DNA of 64,000 nucleotides from Mytilus edulis (GCF_963676685.1 NC_092350.1:3089486-3153485), one strand, 5' to 3'; positions 35,580 to 48,359 are shown, counted from the first letter of the stretch. Numbers and translations: made by a program. Notes: generated from the letters alone by a model not told the origin.

Positions 35580-36185
35580 TATCAAGTCGACGACATGGGT
35601 ATCTTTCAAGTTGGATGTAGAAAATGCATAACCTCCGATTTCTTTTTTTTTTTAAATTTACCAAGGACGGCAAACGTATCAATCTATTAGTTCAGTAATT
35701 TTCGTGTCTGCCCTTCCATTATGTGACTCAAGAAAAAATTCCAAAAAAAGGGTAACAATTGTATCGAAAAGAGAGAATCGAGTGCACCTTTTTATGTTAT
35801 GGCGTGTTTGAGTTGAATATGTTGTCTTGATATCGTACGAAGCAAGAATATTTCATACATCGTCTCGCTTCAGATTCTATCATTTTTATATATCAAAGCT
35901 ACAGGTTGACTTTATAACATACAAAAAATCACAGTACTAAAAGATGAAATATATGGGTCAAGTGAAATACCTATCTAATGAATCACAAAAACAGAGTAGG
36001 TGTGTTCGAATAGCTATTTTTTACTGAACGTACTTGACGACAGTCTTTCAAGTTGGATGATGTAAATGCATATCTTCTAAAAATTATAATTTTTTGTGTG
36101 TGATAACTAGGGTTTATAGTCTTCAACCACTAAACAAATCTAGTCTGCCCTTCCACGAAATATTTAATTAGAATTTTTTTTAGAT
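35580..36185. repeat. Two diverged copies of a roughly 170-bp sequence
   Basis: 'tctttcaagttggatg', 'aatgcata', and then 'gtctgcccttcca' occur at 35,600-35,720 and again at 36,042-36,155, with about 440 bases between them. There is no coding potential; the origin is unknown. Confidence 0.6.
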
Positions 36186-36589
36186 GTTTTTGATTTTTCG
36201 AAAATTCCACCTGACAACCGATCAGAAAATAGTTTTAAGTTGAATTTATGCAGACAAGATCATTAACTGATGCTCATTAGGTAGTTGATACATTTGTCTT
36301 AGAAAATATAACTGACATATAAGGATCGTAATGGTGCGATGTGGATAAATTTATCGGTTTCCGAGAGCAAAACTGGCAGCGCGTCATCCCTACAATGGCT
36401 TCCATTTCTACGATTGTGAAAATGAACTGGCGTAATGAGGAGATAATTTTGACGAAGTAGAATCCTGACTGATAATAAGGTGAACAAATACAAATGCAGT
36501 TTACACTTTCGATGGTAGAAGCGACTGTAAAGGTTATATGGTATTGTATACTACCACATGTTTAATGAATTTTAGGAACTTGCAATGTA

Positions 36590-36745
36590 AAAAGTAAAAT
36601 CACAAATCACTGAACTCCGAGGAAAATTCAAAACGGCATTTCCATTATCAAATGGCAAAATCAAAACCTCAAACAAATCAATCGAATGGATAACAACTGT
36701 CATATTCCTGACTTGGTATAGTCATTTTCTTATGTAGAAAATTTT
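36590..36745 (+). repeat. Dispersed repeat, family A
   Basis: 'gtaaaatcacaaatcactga', 'tccgaggaaaattcaaaac', 'gtcatattcctgacttggta' in the family order. Confidence 0.65.
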
Positions 36746-37699
36746 GTTACAAAAATGGATGAATTAAGTAACACTAAATATACTGAACATATAGTAAAAT
36801 AATGAGTACTAGACCAACTATGATGAACTGATACAAGAGTGTCAAGGATCTATTGGTATTTCTTCAAGCTCCATCGTTTATTCCGAAATAATATAATTCA
36901 TATACAATTTGATCGAGCGTGGGATGATTGTAATGATTGGTTTAGTTGTTACTTTTAACATACGTAAGTGTGTCACAGATGTCTTCTTATATATAGATTA
37001 GTCAGGACTCTCAAGGGGTATACGCCCTGCAATCCCCATAAAATGAAAGAAATATATATGTTAATATTTCCTTAATTGTGATAGAAAATAGACATAGGTA
37101 TTTCTTGGTTGATGTTGTATTCATGTGTGATTTCACCGAAACAATATATTTTAAACTTTGGTTTTTCATGTTTACAATATAACGCAAACGCCTTGTTAAA
37201 AAATCTATGTTTCCAATGTAGTCTTAGCGGTCTTAGCTACTTCCAACAAATAACATGTAAATATTTTCTTAGTAATAAACATGTATAACTTTAATTTGGG
37301 GAGTCAGTTAAATTTAAAAATGAGTTGGACGACAATAAACCCCATGAAAATAACAGGTCCAACTCGATCACTAACAAACCTAATATGAAAAGACTGAAGA
37401 ATTGTTTGTGTAAAACGTTGAGTTTACACACCAATATTCTCCATAAAAATTACCATTATCATACTAGTCATTCAAATAAAATGCGTTAAAATAAGTCATT
37501 TTGAAACATTTCGTCACTTTATTAATAAAACTATTTAGACTGTGTAGAAATTCAGATAATCCATTGAAAAATTCGTTAAGAACACTAACGTTTATATTTG
37601 CTAGAACAGTAATATTTGAAGAGAAGTTTAAAAAAAATGGAACAGCTATGATTCCAATGTACTATCTATTCCCCATAAACAACAAGTAAACATATCAAT

Positions 37700-37862
37700 T
37701 GTTTTACATTGTCTTATCGGGGCCTTTTATAGCTGACTATGCGGTATGGGCTTTGCTCATTGTTGAAGGCCGTACGGTGACCTATAGTTGTTAATGTCTG
37801 TGTCATTTTGGTCTTTTGTGGATAGTTGTATCATTGGCAATCATACCACATCTTTTTTATAT
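37700..37862 (+). repeat. Family B tail
   Basis: Begins within 'acattgtcttatcggggcc' and ends 'caatcataccacatctttt', the same 3' terminus as the copies at 48.65 and 54.27 kb. Confidence 0.65.
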
Positions 37863-38785
37863 ATCAATCTGTATATATATATGACGATGTATATGGGTTT
37901 TTTTTTGTTTCCAATCAACTTTTAACAAAGAAACTTACCGTGTAGTTATTGAATTAAATTTCATTATATTCCAGTTAATTTTAAATCCCCATTACTAGCG
38001 TTAATTCCTAACCGACGTTAATACATAAGCGTACCACTGTACATCTGAATACCATAAGACCATATAAATTCCACAGATGACAACAATGGTCATTTGTCAT
38101 CACATTCCCAATCTTTATTGATTTTTGATCATAGGGAATACATATTCTGTGTCATACAGGGATCAAATACCTCAGTAACATGTGCCAGGGTGATAATGGG
38201 TCGTAAAGAATAATAAAGTACATGTACTTGATCTTGTTCTTGTGAATGGTCAACACCTACTAACATAGTGACCGGACGTTCTGACGTTTGAATATAAATT
38301 AAAATACATAAACAGTCATTGTTTTATGCGGATATAGCTTTTTTTATGTGTGATGGACATTTGATATGTTTATTGGAGAGTATATATAAAGATAGGTGGA
38401 ACTAATCTCTAAGAAAATCGAATGATACTCGTACGACATTCTGATATTTGATGATCATGTAAAATTTCAATTACAACCACAAAAACGTAAATTGGAAAAA
38501 AAGTCGTAACGGGATTGTAACAGTTTGCTTAAAAAGATTTATTGTTTTGTAATAAACACATAATACACCACACAATATAAATATAACCCCACCCTTCCTT
38601 AGATTTGTTGATAACTCGTTGATCAACAGTAAGCCACGAAATGATTTGCAGCGATAAATCAATAGATAGTATTAAGTCAGAATGGTAGTCACTCTATTCA
38701 GAAAAACAACTGAACAATAATAATTGATAACTGAAAAAAATTTCCTTTTGTTAGTTTTTGTTTTTCGTATCAAACATATTACTAG

Positions 38786-39125
38786 CCGTGGTGTAGTGGT
38801 TAGTGCATCGGACTACTTACACAAAGGTTCCTTGTTCGATTCCCGTTCCGGGATGAAAATTTCAGGGACCGAATTTTCGGCTCTCCCTTGACACCATTTG
38901 CGAGATTGGTCTTAAGGAGACGATAATGGTCCATCGGAAGGGGACGATAAATGGTTGACCCGTGTTAAGAGAGAGCCATATATCTTGCACGTTAATGACA
39001 CCCTTGTAGATTTCGAAAAAGAGCAGGCTAATGCCGCTTAAAGGCAGCACTCGGACCCGCAAATTGGAAAGGGATTAATATAAGTTGCAAAACTTTTTTC
39101 CAATCCACTATAAATAAATATGTTT
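38786..39125 (+). mobile_element. tRNA-derived SINE, about 340 bp
   Basis: The head 'gccgtggtgtagtggttag' is a Pol III A-box region, and 'cttgttcgattcccg' about 40 bases later is a B box, in tRNA-like spacing. The body follows ('ctcccttgacacc', 'gttgacccgtgttaagagag', 'cttgcacgttaatgacaccc', 'aggctaatgccgct') with an AT-rich 'ataaataaat' tail. 'acatattactag' before the head and 'acatactag' after the tail may be the target duplication. The tRNA part lacks a clean acceptor stem, so I do not call a tRNA gene. Confidence 0.75.
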
Positions 39126-39399
39126 AAACTAAACTAACATACTAGTTTTTTCTAGTACTGATGAAAATTAAAAATTTATTATTATACAAAAAAGTACAAA
39201 ATCAGATTTCTTCCGGTTTCTCTCTGTAATATATCAAAATTGAGAAAAGAAACGTGGAATTTGTCAAAGAGATAACAACCCGACCATAGAGCAGAACAAA
39301 ACCCAAAACCACCAATTAGTCTTCAACACAGCGAGAAACTACCGCACCCGGTAAACTCCAAAACATATAAATGACCTTAAATTTAAAAACAAAACATAC

Positions 39400-39830
39400 A
39401 AGACTAACAAAGACAAGAGGTCCCTGACTTGGGACAGGCGCAAAAATGCGGTGGGGTCAAACATGTTTTGTGAGATCTCAACCCTCCCTCCACACCTTTA
39501 GCCAATGTAATACGCACAGTAAAACTCAGTCTCAAAGAAGTCCGAGTCCGATATTTAGTATAGGTAACAGAAGAAACTAAGCAAATTGGTAGTGATCAAC
39601 ATACATTAATAAAGGATTACTAGCTGTTACCATACCCCAATTAAACTGATTGAAAACTCATCACATAAAAATCAAGCACAATCCCTCACGTTTGGAGTTT
39701 AGTATCATACATCTTAAAACATACAAGAAGAACATAACCCGTTTCATGCCAAATAGTGGTTTTAGAATGAATGTGTTTATTTCCGATGGAAAGCCCTATG
39801 AGTGAATCACTATTTATTTTAAAAAATGCC
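39400..39830 (-). repeat. 5'-truncated copy of the RT retroelement
   Basis: Parallels 1-440 over its full length, including the last RT codons: on the minus strand NTFILKPLFGMKRVMFF against NTFILKTVVGMTRVMFF at 354-420. The body of the RT is missing. The inner end lies about 25 bases from the left terminus of the inverted-repeat element at 39,856. Confidence 0.75.
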
Positions 39831-40574
39831 TTTTCAAATTACCTGACAACAGTATTAGTGCGGTGACTGAAGGTAGATTTTTTTTAATTTAATCTCCCCA
39901 CCGAACACACACCTATATAATATATCATTGGAAAGAGGAAATCGTGTACTTTAATAATATGCCTGTCGTCAGGATTTGGTATGGTCACAATTTTTTTAAA
40001 TTGAGGTCAAAGGTCATACGTGAAAATCTGTGAAAATTTGGGAGGGTTTCAATTTTTACATTTTTTTCTATTTCTAAACTCTACATAAATACAAACGATA
40101 CTGTTTTGACTTTATTAATGTTTGTTATTATACATAAACCTTAATCATTAAGATTTATTTTATCAAAAAAATCCTAAAACGACGTTTTATATACAAAACC
40201 TCAAAAATTAAGTTTTCAACCTATAAAATGTTTAGAGCACCTTAACCTTTTGAAAAAATTTAATTTCAGGTAAAAATCAAGTGTCATGCAGGACAATACT
40301 TTAAAATTATTTTTTAAACTATCATATTGGGTGAGGTATCAAATCAAAGCAATAGAACCCTACAGTCAAATATGACCTCAAATTGAATTGCGGATACTTT
40401 ACGTTTTATTATAGACTATTTGTTGCTTTTGGTTTTTTTCACAATTATTACTGCTTCCATATATAGTATTATCTGTTGTTGCGTATTTTACTCTGGTTAA
40501 TATCTATTACATTATAACTTTTGTACCTATATCCCCCCTTTTTATCCTTGCAACGTACCACAAACTTCAAAAGT

Positions 40575-40870
40575 ATTCCAAATAAAAAAAAAGAAGATGT
40601 GATATGATTGCAAATGAGGCAACCATCCAAATGAGACATAAATTAACAATATGTCCTGTACGGGCTTCAACAATGAGTAAAATTTATACTGCATAGTCTT
40701 CAATTCACGAAATGAATATTGTAAAACAAACGAAAAATCTATCGACCTGGTTAATGTACAAAATGAATAAGAAACAAAAGAATATATTATAAAGAAACAT
40801 ACGACAAACACTGCATTACCGTCTCGTGACTTGAAACAGACACAAACAAAATGTGGCGGGGTTTGACTTT
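40575..40870 (-). repeat. Family B copy within the inverted-repeat element
   Basis: Reverse complement shows 'cgccacattttgtttgtg', 'aagtcacgagacggt' and a 'catatcacatcttcttttt' end. The copy at 54.28 kb shares its outer part, so part of this insertion predates the duplication. Confidence 0.5.
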
Positions 40871-41189
40871 TTCAAGGGCACGCCAACACTCCCCAAACCC
40901 GGGGATGGGACCGTGTGTATCAGTTCAACAAGTTATATACCTAATCAACCGTTATCTCCATCATCTTCATTTTCACCAACCGTCACAAGACATGTTTTTA
41001 ATATTTCTATACATTTCACTCATGGCCACAGGTATGCACATGAAAGGTACTGTTCAAAGCAAACACGTTATTTTGAGATTTTCTTATAAGTACAGACAAG
41101 GTATTGTAGGAAGTCCGAAGACATTTGTTCCCAAAGAAATACCAGCTTCAAACCATCCCTTTCAATTCATCCAAGATTTAACAGAGATC

Positions 41190-42575
41190 TAAAATGGGGA
41201 GATGACATCCATATGCTTGTCTGCAAAGATGATGGGGGAAACATTATGCATGAGACGTACACACTGTCTTCATTTCGCTCAATTTCATGGTTGGCAACAC
41301 ATTAGATAGCGTCGCACTCTATTTGGAAGCATAAAATCCATTGGCATTCAATATTTCAACAAGGTGTTTCGAACCAAACTCATTGTACATTTGTAAAGCC
41401 AATATGAAATGAAAAGCAGTAAAAACAAATGGCAACACAAACGGTTGACGCAACAACTGCTTAGCAATTAAGAAATTTCTGTGATGCTATTTCCTGAGAA
41501 TAGTTTTGGCTATGCAGTTTCATTGAGTTACCATAAAATTAGTTGCAATAAAGACGAAGGCATTGACTGAATTGAAGAAGAACAAGACAATTCTTCCGAA
41601 GTTGGGTATACTTCTGTACAGTTTGTAGATATGTCTTTTCTATTGTATACTTGCAGCGGAATGACATATCTGTCCGTTATTTTTGTCTATTACATTTGAC
41701 ATTAAAATTTTGAGTTCAGTTTTCCATTGACTTGCAGCTGATATGGCATCTTAAATAGTTATTTTGCTACAAAATATTGTTATATTTGCCTTGAACTTGT
41801 TGAAGTTGTTTGACAACTGAATTTCTATAGAAATCAATGAATTTAGACTGCATTTTACAAGTAGAATATTTTAAATTAGAATCAGCTGGAAGAAAAGATC
41901 TACTACTAAGTAATATATAATGACCATAACATCGTTGTCAATAGCCAAAATAAAATTAGTAAAAGCAGTATCGTGATCTGAGATATCTGCTTTTTTTTCG
42001 TTTTTAGCAAATAATTTGTAATGCAACCAAAATGACAGAGTGCTTGAAGTTTAAAAGAGGGACGGGAAACTATTTTAACTTTAACTTTATCTGACACGGT
42101 TAAAACATTTTTAATACGCTCATCTGATTCAAACTTGAGTAGTTCTTGATCTTTCTAAAATGTTTGGTTGCAACAAAATATACAAGCGCTCCAGTTGAAC
42201 GACTGCATTCTAGAACGGTACACATACCGAAACAGAGGGACAACAGTCCGAAAATTGTATGTCGTCATTAAATATCAGATTAGAAGCTTCCTCGCTCTAA
42301 AAGGGGGAACAAATATGTTTACTTGTGTAACTTTTGTAGCATGAACAACGATAAACAGCCTGCACGGACTTCTGTAAATTAACAGCTTCCGCATGAAACA
42401 TCTTGATGTTCACCTCGTCTAATCTTTTATTCAATGCAGATACAAAAATCGACTTTCCAATACTGGTAAATTGACTCAAAATGTCAGTCCATTTTTTCTT
42501 TTCTTTGCATATTAAACACTGCATAAAATTTAACAACGTTTGTCTTTTCTTTGGACTTAATGGGGCAAGTTGCAA
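41190..42575 (-). pseudogene. Decayed gene of an uncharacterised invertebrate Cys-rich family, copy 1
   Basis: Minus-strand fragments in order: an N-terminal piece starting MQLAPLSPKKRQTLLNF with LICKEKKKWTDI and ending RCSCYKSYTSKH; a piece with CIFCCNQTFKKDQ-like spacing (frameshifted) followed by RPSFKLQALCHFGCITNYLLK; a piece with SKFIDFYRNSVVKQLQQV; and a piece with LALQMYNEFGSKHLVEILNA. Paired CxxC and HxxC motifs suggest zinc binding. I know the words CYKSYTSKH and GSKHLV from large, highly repeated, unnamed invertebrate proteins. At least four stops or frameshifts break it; some breaks could be introns. It sits inside an inverted-repeat DNA element, which hints that the family is transposon-borne. 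Function is not established. Confidence 0.55.
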
Positions 42576-43384
42576 CGGACTTGACGTATCACGGAATATT
42601 TACTGAAACTATCCGTAAATTATTTGGATTTTACAATTAGACTTTTCTGACAAAGTATATTTAATGTTTTATAACAAAAAAACATAGAATATAAACACAT
42701 ACACACAAAGATTGTAGCATATATCAGTGCAAATATGTGTATATAATAGCGAAAAGGTAGTAATGTCATATATCAGTTGAGACCAAATTATTGACTAATA
42801 CACAAAATGTGACGGAAGGCAAGTGATTAAGTTCCGTGTTGAAATTGAAGTTTTTTATTCCATTCTTTTTCCATTGATTTCTTATGTTTTTTTTCATATT
42901 TTGGTTCCGAATTTTTTATCACTGATTAGTTTTATGAAATACTATATGCTAAAAATATTACGGGATAATTTGTTTTACTACGATGAAGAAGAAACTAAAG
43001 TTTGTGTCTGAATTTACGATTAAAATTACCTAAATTTTTAACAGTCTAAACTTCGCAAATTTTATAGATTATAAGAAAATGAAATACTAAATAGAATATT
43101 TCGATATCTGAAAATAGCGTCAGGAAAAACTATTTCAGTTAAATGTAAGCAAACATACACAATTTTTCATTTTGAAAAAGGGGGGTTGAAACTCTCCTAT
43201 ATACTACTAGTCATTAAAACGACTTTTTAGAAAAATGTGACCGTACGAAATTCTGACGACAGGGCAAAAACTAAAGAAGACATATTTGTCTTTAAGTTAA
43301 GACCATTTTTAGCCGTGTGTTATTTGGGGAGATTAAACTCGCGATCTAGACGACTTTTTACACTTCTGTCACCGCACTATATCG

Positions 43385-44767
43385 TAACTACCGTACCGTA
43401 CCAAGTCCAACAGTGCATTTTTTTTAATATTTTTTTTTAATAAATATACTTAACATTTAATTTGTTTATCATTTTGAATTCTTGTTTTGACGATGGACCT
43501 TTGATAAGACGTCAGCAAACTATTTCTTGTCTACGTTTGATCAATATGTACAATTTTTATGTAGAATTATACTTGAAATGCAATGGTTTGCATACACAAA
43601 ATGCAAAAGATGCCAATACACGAACACCAAATAATGACAGATGCGTCAATAAACGGCAAAATAAACATTATAACGGGCAGTTCTTATAACCTGAGGTAAA
43701 ATACACAAAAATGCATTAACTGTTGTCACATATTTATATTAATATACAGATAAAAATATAAACATAATGATGGACAGCCGGAAGCCATGTGTATATGTCT
43801 GTTTGTTCTCTATGTACCTAAACATAATGTCAAACTGTTCAATGATCGAATATACAAGTTCTGTACCTGCAACACTTGGCGGACCCTGGGGTTTGGATCA
43901 CCCTTATTTGGGACTCTCAATGCATTTGAAGGGGTACATATGGTTAGAAGCCCACCCACCACTCCTTATCCTGGGTTTGGATCCCCCTTTTAAAAATTGC
44001 TGGATTCGCACCTGTTTGTGACTGAGATCTCTCATTAGACCCCTAGAAATTTATTACATTTTTTTAAAGTGAATATACATAAAATGCTTTTCAATTTGCT
44101 GTGATGATTTGATCCCTTCTATTTGCAAAAATATTTGAATTTGACATTTACCGATAAAGCTGATTAATATTTGTATAAATCAGCAACCTTTTGATCAAAT
44201 GTCAAGACCTATAGTCGTCTTAAGTCTGTTTTGACATTGATAAAGCTTAAGAATATATTGAAATGTTATCAGGGCACTCATATGTTATTATATTTACTAT
44301 TATTAAATTATAAAACTTTTGCAAATTATTTTTTAAATACTTTTTTGGTGCCCTGTTCAAAAACTTTCCCGCATATACATGTATGCCATTATACAACAAA
44401 CAGTTATTTTTAACTTGAATAGAATAGAATATTACAAATGCAACAAACAATTAACTCTAATTTGAATGCACTCCAAAAGGAGCGAGATTGGCATTAGAGC
44501 GTCGGCGTGGTTAGCGTCTCGTGCTATGTTTACACCGTTCGCTATGTGTAAAAAATAATATACAATACTTAGGCTTACTGATAACCGAATTTTAAAGCAT
44601 TTCCAGTTGGATTTCTTCAACAAACATTTTTTTCGAAACTGTTCACAATATGGTATGATCAATTTAAAGTTATCTATTTGGGTTATTTAACAGGGACTTT
44701 TCTTGCATAAATGTAATCCAATACATTTTTTGCATGTAATTTTGGTAAAGCACCCTCGAAATAAAGC

Positions 44768-44770
<3 letters not shown>
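43385..44770. other. No gene recognised
   Basis: Short ORFs at 43,462 and 43,767 show no family features. The second covers 'ctggggtttggatcaccc' and its echo 'ctgggtttggatcccc' about 85 bases later, which looks like a repeat. Confidence 0.35.
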
Positions 44771-44857
<87 letters not shown>

Positions 44858-44858
44858 G
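44771..44858. repeat. (TTA)n microsatellite, about 29 units
   Basis: An uninterrupted trinucleotide run at the end of an 'aaataaagctta' context. Confidence 0.97.
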
Positions 44859-45066
44859 CTGTAGCCTAGATTTTCATTACGTAACTTTCGTGTTGGGATT
44901 GTAACCGATCTATAAACATAATAATTACGCGGACATTATTGAATGCAAAATAATATAAATTCGTTTTTCAATGGATACTCCTAAAATATTTATTTAGAAC
45001 ATTAATTAATAATATGAAAATGTTTTGTCGTTAGAAATATATATAAGTAAAAAATCTATGCACACG

Positions 45067-46397
45067 TACAGAACTAGAGGCTCTAAAGAGCCTGTGTCGC
45101 TCACCTTGGTCTATGTGAATATTAATGGAAGCAGATGGATTCATGACAAAATTGTGTTTTGGTGATGGTGATGTGTTTGTACATCTTATTTTACTGAACA
45201 TTCTTGCTGCTTAAAATTATCTCTATCTATAATGAACTTGGCCCATTAGTTTCAGTGGAAAATGTTAGTAAAAATTTACAAATTTTATGAAAATTGTTAA
45301 AAATTGACTATAAAGAACAATAACTCCTAAGGGGGTCAATTGACCATTTCGGTCATGTTGACTTATATGTAAATCTTACTTTGCTGAACATTATTGTTGT
45401 TTACAGTTTATCTCTATCAATAATAATATTCAAGATAATGACCAAAAAAAGCAAAATTTCCTTAAAACTAACAATTTAGGGTCAGCAACCCAACAACGGG
45501 TTGTCCGATTCATCTAAAAATTTCAGAGCAGATAAATGTTGACCTGATAAACAATTTTACCCCATGTCAGAATTGCTCTAAATGCTTTGGGTTTTGAGTT
45601 ATAAGCCAAAAACTGCATTTTACCCCATGTTCTATTTTTAGCCATGGCGGCCATCTTGGTTTGATGGCCGGGTCACCGGACACATTTTTCAAACTACTAA
45701 TCCAAAAGATGATTGTGGCCAAGTTTGGATTAATTTGGCCCAGCAGTTTCAGAGGAGAAGATTTTTGTAAAATATTACTAAGATTTACGAAAAATGGTTC
45801 AAAATTGACTATAAAGGGCAATAACTCCTAAAGTGGTCAACTGACCATTTCAGTCATATTGACTTATTTGTAAATCTTACTTTAGTGAACATTATTGCTG
45901 TTTATAGTTTATCTCTATCTATAATAATATTCAAGATAATAACCAAAAACAGCAAAATTTTCTTAAAATTACTTATTCAGGGGCAGCAACCCAACAACGG
46001 GTTATCCGATTCATCTGAAAATTTCAAGGCAGATAGATCTTCACCTGTTTAACAATTCTACAATGTAAGATTTTTAAATGCTTTGGTTTTTGAGTTATAA
46101 GCCATTAACTGCATTTTACCCCTATGTTCTATTTTTAGCCATGGCGGCCATCTTGGATGGTTGGCCGGGTCACCGGACACATTTTTTAAACTAGATACCC
46201 CAATGATGATTGTGGTCAAGTTTGGTTTAATTTGGCCCAGTAGTTTCAGAGGAGAAGATTTTTGTAAAAGTTAACGACGACAACGACGGACGACGACGGA
46301 CGACGGACGACGACGGACGACGGACGACGGACGACGAACGACGCCGGACGCCAAGTGATGAGAAAAGCTCACTTGGCCTTTAAGGCCAGGTGAGCTA
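45067..46397. mobile_element. Bivalve dispersed element with 'agctca' ends and internal duplication
   Basis: Starts 'ctagaggctctaaagagcc' and 'gtgtcgctcacc', and ends 'cacttggcctttaaggccag' and 'gtgagct'. The interior is two tandem copies of about 480 bases (45,300-45,780 and 45,781-46,262), each with 'aaagggcaataactcctaa' or a close form, 'caacccaacaacgggtt', 'gccatggcggccatcttgg' and 'gggtcaccggacaca'. Near the right end is a purine-pyrimidine 'acgacgg' array (46,272-46,345). I recognise the pattern as very common in bivalves. It has no transposase. Confidence 0.7.
46272..46345. repeat. (ACGACGG)n-type microsatellite
   Basis: A run of 'cgacgacgg' and 'cgacgg' words inside the right end of the element; the most GC-rich stretch nearby. 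Confidence 0.9.
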
Positions 46398-46447
46398 AAA
46401 AGTGTGTTAACGCATGAGGAAGAATATCTCGAGAACGTTTGCAATCT

Positions 46448-46503
46448 CCCATGCAGAGTTATCAGTCTTTGCTCTCTCTCAAGGACCGATAACTCTGCAT
46501 GGG
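46448..46503. repeat. Hairpin, 24-bp stem with 2 mismatches, 8-base loop
   Basis: 'cccatgcagagttatc' at 46,448 pairs with 'gataactctgcatggg' ending at 46,503; the inner stem is less perfect and the loop is 'ctctctct'. It could be a foldback element or an RNA hairpin; no promoter or terminator context is visible. Confidence 0.8.
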
Positions 46504-46797
46504 ACATAGAACGTTTTGCGGGAAAATATGAATGCCTACTGAAGTCCAATCTGTTAGAAAACTCGAATTATTACAGAAGAGTGTGAACTATGCACTTGCA
46601 CTGCACTATTATTAGTATAGTGGAATATAGTTATATACAAATGGCTGAAAATTATATATACATGTAACTGTAATCAGTAATATACACATATTAATATAAT
46701 ATCATTATAACAACAAACCAGAGTACACTGATTTGTATCACTGCAATATAGTTATACAATAATAGTTATTACAATGAGGTTGAATTTATCATCCATG

Positions 46798-46888
46798 CAC
46801 GAACTTGTCTCAGAAAAACATATATCTGTACTTTAACCTCAATTTAAGGTATAGAGATGTGATTTTTTTTCTGAGACAAGTGCTTGTG
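46798..46888. mobile_element. Hairpin MITE, related to that at 51.3 kb
   Basis: 'acttgtctcagaaa' on the left and 'tttctgagacaagtgcttgt' on the right are inverted. The same words form the ends of the copy at 51,271-51,364. The flanking duplication is degraded ('catcca' on both sides). Confidence 0.65.
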
Positions 46889-46999
46889 ACCATCCACAAG
46901 AACTTTCGGTCGTCCGATGTTCAGTACTTCAGTACTTTGATTTTTAATGGTCGATACGAAAGTTAACAATACACAGTTTAGAGTAACTCTGTTATTTTC

Positions 47000-48050
47000 A
47001 GTTTCATGTATTGAACAAAAAGCAGGTCGAAGTAAGAAGTGTTTAAACATTACTATTGTACAGAAATTTATTTGAAAAAGAGAGGAACTTTCTCACGATT
47101 TATATGTTGATTGGCTCTCCTTAAGATACACGTAGAAACTGGATGTTTTATCTGAAGTTTTATTACTGAATGTGAACTTATGTCATTTTAAACCGCGTTT
47201 TGTTTATGTAGATTTAAGGCAAATCATGCTATATAACGTTTTGTTGCCGAAACCTGTATATTGTGTCTTAAAAAATGCTACCATAAATCTTTTTAAAATT
47301 GGTGCATACATTTCAAATAGTTTAATTGTTTAATATTTTATCCTTGAAGTCATTTAAAATATGTTTGATGTGGAGGGACTTGAATAAAATATTGAATCTG
47401 AATCTGTAGATCTCACACTCATTCAAAATGTCACAATAATGAATACATACGACTCGATCCGTTGAAGATCGTAGGATTGCAGATGTACATGTATAACGAT
47501 TATTCTTGAGTTGAGACACAGAAACAACAAAACGGTCAACTAATTCGTCAAATGGACCGTGAAGGTTATATATAGTGTACATTTCTGTTGTACTCAGTAC
47601 TTGCGTGTCTGTTTGAGAAGGTTTTTTTTGTGTCAAGAGCAAACCCTTGTTAATGTAGTCCGTACATTGTGAATTTGCAAGTGACAAATGTATTAATTGA
47701 GCCTCTTAATGAAATGCAATGTGGCAAAGTGTATGTTTACTGCTTAGAAATGGGAAGTTAACAATAAGAAAATTAACAGAACATGAAATAACGTCACAGA
47801 GCTTTAAAAATAGGTTATCTGATATTCGAGGATATCTCCTAACATATCACAACAAAAAATGGCTTCACAGAGCATCAGTTTAGGATGTTCTCTTTGATAT
47901 TCAATTGATCGATTGGTGTTTGCTTTGACGCCACATGAGCACAAAAATGTCATATACCGGAGGACACCTGCTAAGAGTTCACAACAAATAACAACAAAAG
48001 AGTCGCAAAAGATACCAGAGGGACATCCGAACTCATAAATTAATATAAAT
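47000..48050. other. No recognised gene; 121-codon ORF on minus strand
   Basis: The ORF at 47,322-47,687 (minus) contains PFDELVDRFVVSVSQLKNN and SSTDRVVCIHYCDI. I do not recognise the protein. It has no clear splice or start context and its second half is AT-rich. Confidence 0.3.
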
Positions 48051-48059
48051 TGACGAATG

Positions 48060-48300
48060 AAGTTCCTGTATGAAGTCAGTCTCGTAAGAAAAAATGAACA
48101 AGTCGACAAACAGGGGCACAGTTCGTTCCCATGGGAACGTGATAGTTTGATAAAATAATCATGTCCTCCAAAAGTAACAAAGTAACAATTATGTTGTCAA
48201 TCAAGAAATCAAGTATCTTGATATTGTCAGTTTTTGCTTTTATCTTTGAATCAGAGTGATTTTTACAAAGTAGGAGTTATCCTCTCTAAGACAAGATACT
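48060..48300 (-). pseudogene. Reverse transcriptase core fragment, dead
   Basis: Minus-strand pieces in shifting frames read SYFVKI, then LISLLTT-type debris of a DFLIDNI segment, then 'ttcccatgggaacgaactgt' (the IPMGTNCAP region), then LFIFSYETDFIQEL. It parallels 49,625-49,880 base by base but with several frameshifts. Confidence 0.7.
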
Positions 48301-48359
48301 TGTTTCTACGATGTATGCAGTAAGAGTTATGTTCAGCATTCTCTGTTTATAGTAAGAGT

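Larger units (their letters stand above)
39856..43379. mobile_element. DNA element with terminal inverted repeats, 3.5 kb, carries a Cys-rich pseudogene
   Basis: The left end 'tagtgcggtgactgaag' and the reverse complement of the right end 'tagtgcggtgacagaag' match over 16 of 17 bases. About 20-25 bases further in, both carry 'tttaatctcccca' and then 'aacacac', so the terminal repeats are about 60 bases long and imperfect. The flanks read TAT on both sides of the TAG...CTA form (or TA if the TA is excluded), a 2-3 base target duplication. Inside, the minus strand holds a decayed gene (41,190-42,575) and a family B insertion (about 40,575-40,870). The superfamily is uncertain. Confidence 0.75.

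Noticed and set aside
38786..38860. tRNA gene
   Set aside because: A and B boxes are present but the acceptor stem is poor and a SINE body follows.
40851..41192. 113-codon ORF on the plus strand
   Set aside because: It lies antisense to the decayed Cys-rich gene, partly in a family B insertion, and the matching region is not open in the second copy.
43767..44021. 84-codon ORF with Gly-Pro words
   Set aside because: Two frames are open over the same stretch and the DNA contains an internal short repeat, pointing to a dispersed repeat.
46271..46549. Minus-strand ORF with an Arg-rich end
   Set aside because: The Arg-rich part is the 'acgacgg' microsatellite read in frame; no family features.
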